A DNA stretch of 64,000 nucleotides from Phlebotomus papatasi (lineage: Eukaryota; Arthropoda; Insecta; Diptera; Psychodidae). The translations under genes were made by a program, and so were the position numbers. The DNA lies in the NCBI RefSeq assembly GCF_024763615.1, contig NW_026604588.1, forward strand, positions 62,001-126,000, written 5' to 3'. Shown here in pieces: positions 62,051 through 64,000 of the stretch. The notes under the pieces were generated by a model. It saw nothing but the letters and a program-made list of their open reading frames with translations. It was not told where the DNA came from and ran no database searches. The stretch's first letter is position 1. Every line of letters starts with the position of its first letter.

Positions 62051-64000
62051 GCACCAAAAAAAATTTTTTTTAGGCATATTTTGTATGCAAATCTTTAAAG
62101 GCGAATATCTCCTAAACTAGAAGAGATAGACCCCCCAAAGTTGGCATCAAAAAAAATTTTTTTTAGGCATATTTTGTATGCAAATCTTTAAAGGCGAATA
62201 TCTCCTAAACTAGAAGAGATAGACCCCCCAAAGTTGGCATCAAAAAAAATTTTTTTATGCATATTTTGTATGCAAATCTTTAAAGGCGAATATCTCCTAA
62301 ACTAGAAGAGATAGACCCCCCAAAGTTGGCATCAAAAAAAAATTTTTTTTAGGCATATTTTGTATGCAAATCTTTAAAGGCGAATATCTCCTAAACTAGA
62401 AGAGATAGACCCCCCAAAGTTGGCATCAAAAAAAATTTTTTTAGGCATATTTTGTATGCAAATCTTTAAAGGCGAATATCTCCTAAACTAGAAGAGATAG
62501 ACCCCCCAAAGTTGGCATCAAAAAAAAATTTTTTTAAGCATATTTTGTATGCAAATCTTTAAACGCGAATATCTCCTAAACTAGAAGAGATAGACCCCCC
62601 AAAGTTGGCATCAAAAAAAAATTTTTTTAGGCATATTTTGTATGCAAATCTTTAAAGGCGAATATCTCCTAAACTAGAAGAGATAGACCCCCCAAAGTTG
62701 GCATCAAAAAAAATTTTTTTTAGGCATATTTTGTATGCAAATCTTTAAAGGCGAATATCTCCTAAACTAGAAGAGATAGACCCCCCAAAGTTGGCATCAA
62801 AAAAAAATTTTTTTAGGCATATTTTGTATGCAAATCTTTTTAAAGGCGAATATCTCCTAAACTAGAAGAGATAGACCCCCCAAAGTTGGCATCAAAAAAA
62901 AATTTTTTTAGGCATATTTTGTATGCAAATCTTTAAAGGCGAATATCTCCTAAACTAGAAGAGATAGACCCCCCAAAGTTGGCATCAAAAAAAATTTTTT
63001 TAGGCATATTTTGTATGCAAATCTTTAAAGGCGAATATCTCCTAAACTAGAAGAGATAGACCCCCAAAGTTGGCATCAAAAAAAAATTTTTTTAGGCATA
63101 TTTTGTATGCAAATCTTTAAAGGCGAATATCTCCTAAACTAGAAGAGATAGACCCCCAAAGTTGGCATCAAAAAAAAAATTTTTTAGGCATATTTTGTAT
63201 GCAAATCTTTAAAGGCGAATATCTCCTAAACTAGAAGAGATAGACCCCCCAAAGTTGGCATCAAAAAAAATTTTTTTTAGGCATATTTTGTATGCAAATC
63301 TTTAAAGGCGAATATCTCCTAAACTAGAAGAGATAGACCCCCCAAAGTTGGCATCAAAAAAAAAATTTTTTAGGCATATTTTGTATGCAAATCTTTAAAG
63401 GCGAATATCTCCTAAACTAGAAGAGATAGACCCCCCAAAGTTGGCATCAAAAAAAATTTTTTTAGGAATATTTTGTATGCAAATCTTTAAAGGCGAATAT
63501 CTCCTAAACTAGAAGAGATAGACCCCCAAAGTTGGCATCAAAAAAAAATTTTTTTAGGCATATTTTGTATGCAAATCTTTAAAGGCGAATATCTCCTAAA
63601 CTAGAAGAGATAGACCCCCCAAAGTTGGCATAAAAAAAATTTTTTTAGGCATATTTTGTATGCAAATCTTTAAAGGCGAATATCTCCTAAACGAGAAGAG
63701 TTAGACCCCCCAAAGTTGGCATCAAAAAAAAATTTTTTTAGGCATATTTTGTATGCAAATCTTTAAAGGCGAATATCTCCTAAACTAGAAGAGATAGACC
63801 CCCCAAAGTTGGCATCAAAAAAAAATTTTTTTAGGCATATTTTGTATGCAAATCTTTAAAGGCGAATATCTCCTAAACTAGAAGAGATAGACCCCCCAAA
63901 GTTGGCATCAAAAAAAAATTTTTTTAGGCATATTTTGTATGCAAATCTTTAAAGGCGAATATCTCCTAAACTAGAAGAGATAGACCCCCCAATGTTGGCA

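Larger units (their letters stand above)
37700..64000 (+). repeat. Satellite array, right segment (G-form, multi-kb blocks)
   Basis: About 280 monomers, almost all with an intact ATGCAAAT octamer; the only ATGTAAAT I noticed is near 49416. AAACGCG occurs only here and there. Local markers include AAATAATTTTTTTAGG (39396-41165 and 55835-59390), ATATTTTTTATGC (38.4, 41.0 and 59.5 kb), TTTATGCATATT, TTTTAAGCAT, CAAATCGTTAAAG, GTATGAAAATC and GAGTTAGACCC. Their order shows repeated block copying at several scales. The minus-strand open frame at 49703-49903 is satellite sequence. No gene is visible. The array continues past the right edge. Confidence 0.97.

Noticed and set aside
1..64000. CRISPR array
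   Set aside because: There are no unique spacers between constant repeats: the whole 93-bp period is conserved, no cas genes are present, and the SINE insertion indicates a eukaryote.
1..64000. Hammerhead ribozyme, as found in some animal satellites
   Set aside because: Neither strand of the monomer contains the CTGATGA and GAAA core motifs.
1..64000. CENP-B box marking a centromeric satellite
   Set aside because: The minus strand has TTCG in TATTCGCC, but the required downstream CGGG is absent. A centromeric role is neither shown nor excluded.
1..64000. G-quadruplex formation by the G6 run on the minus strand
   Set aside because: There is only one G-run per 93 bp, too far apart for an ordinary intramolecular quadruplex.
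1..64000. Telomeric or subtelomeric simple repeat
   Set aside because: No short telomere-type repeat was seen on either strand; the period is 93 bp.

Overview
The window is almost entirely one head-to-tail satellite DNA array. A monomer of about 93 bp (roughly 89-97 bp, differing mainly in the lengths of an adjoining A-run and T-run) is repeated from the first base to the last. Dividing the length by the monomer size gives about 670 copies. Neither array edge is in the window. I found no protein-coding gene, tRNA or rRNA gene, or CRISPR array. An AT-rich satellite this long, interrupted by a tRNA-derived SINE with target-site duplications, points to a eukaryotic and probably animal nuclear genome, in heterochromatin (pericentromeric, subtelomeric or interstitial). 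I cannot name the species or the satellite family.

Layout. 1-6615: satellite, mostly the G-form monomer (TTTAAAGGCG), with many copies ending the T-run in TATAGG; several scrambled monomers lie between 5.0 and 6.35 kb. 6616-7074, 7830-8288 and 9232-9690: three copies of one 459-bp SINE on the minus strand. Each is flanked by the same 9-bp duplication (ACCCCCCAA) and by the same marked satellite monomers, so the SINE inserted once and was then copied with its surroundings. 9691-13500: satellite with a 1299-bp (14-monomer) tandem duplication. 13500-37700: satellite rich in a variant with ATGTAAAT in place of ATGCAAAT and TTTAAACGCG in place of TTTAAAGGCG, arranged in blocks of about 1.0-1.1 kb and multiples. 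37700-64000: mainly the G-form again, with blocks of 1.9-2.9 kb and copies displaced by 6.2, 9.2 and 18.5 kb.

Each monomer carries an A-run meeting a T-run (expected to be curved and to disfavour nucleosomes), an inverted repeat GCATA/TATGC, an exact ATGCAAAT octamer (the POU/Oct binding motif), a bulged dyad TATCTC/GAGATA and a C6 run. No genes act together here. The biology of the window is concerted evolution of a satellite by unequal exchange, recorded by rare variant monomers and by the SINE as a unique tag. About twenty scrambled junctions are either real recombination scars or assembly/consensus artefacts.
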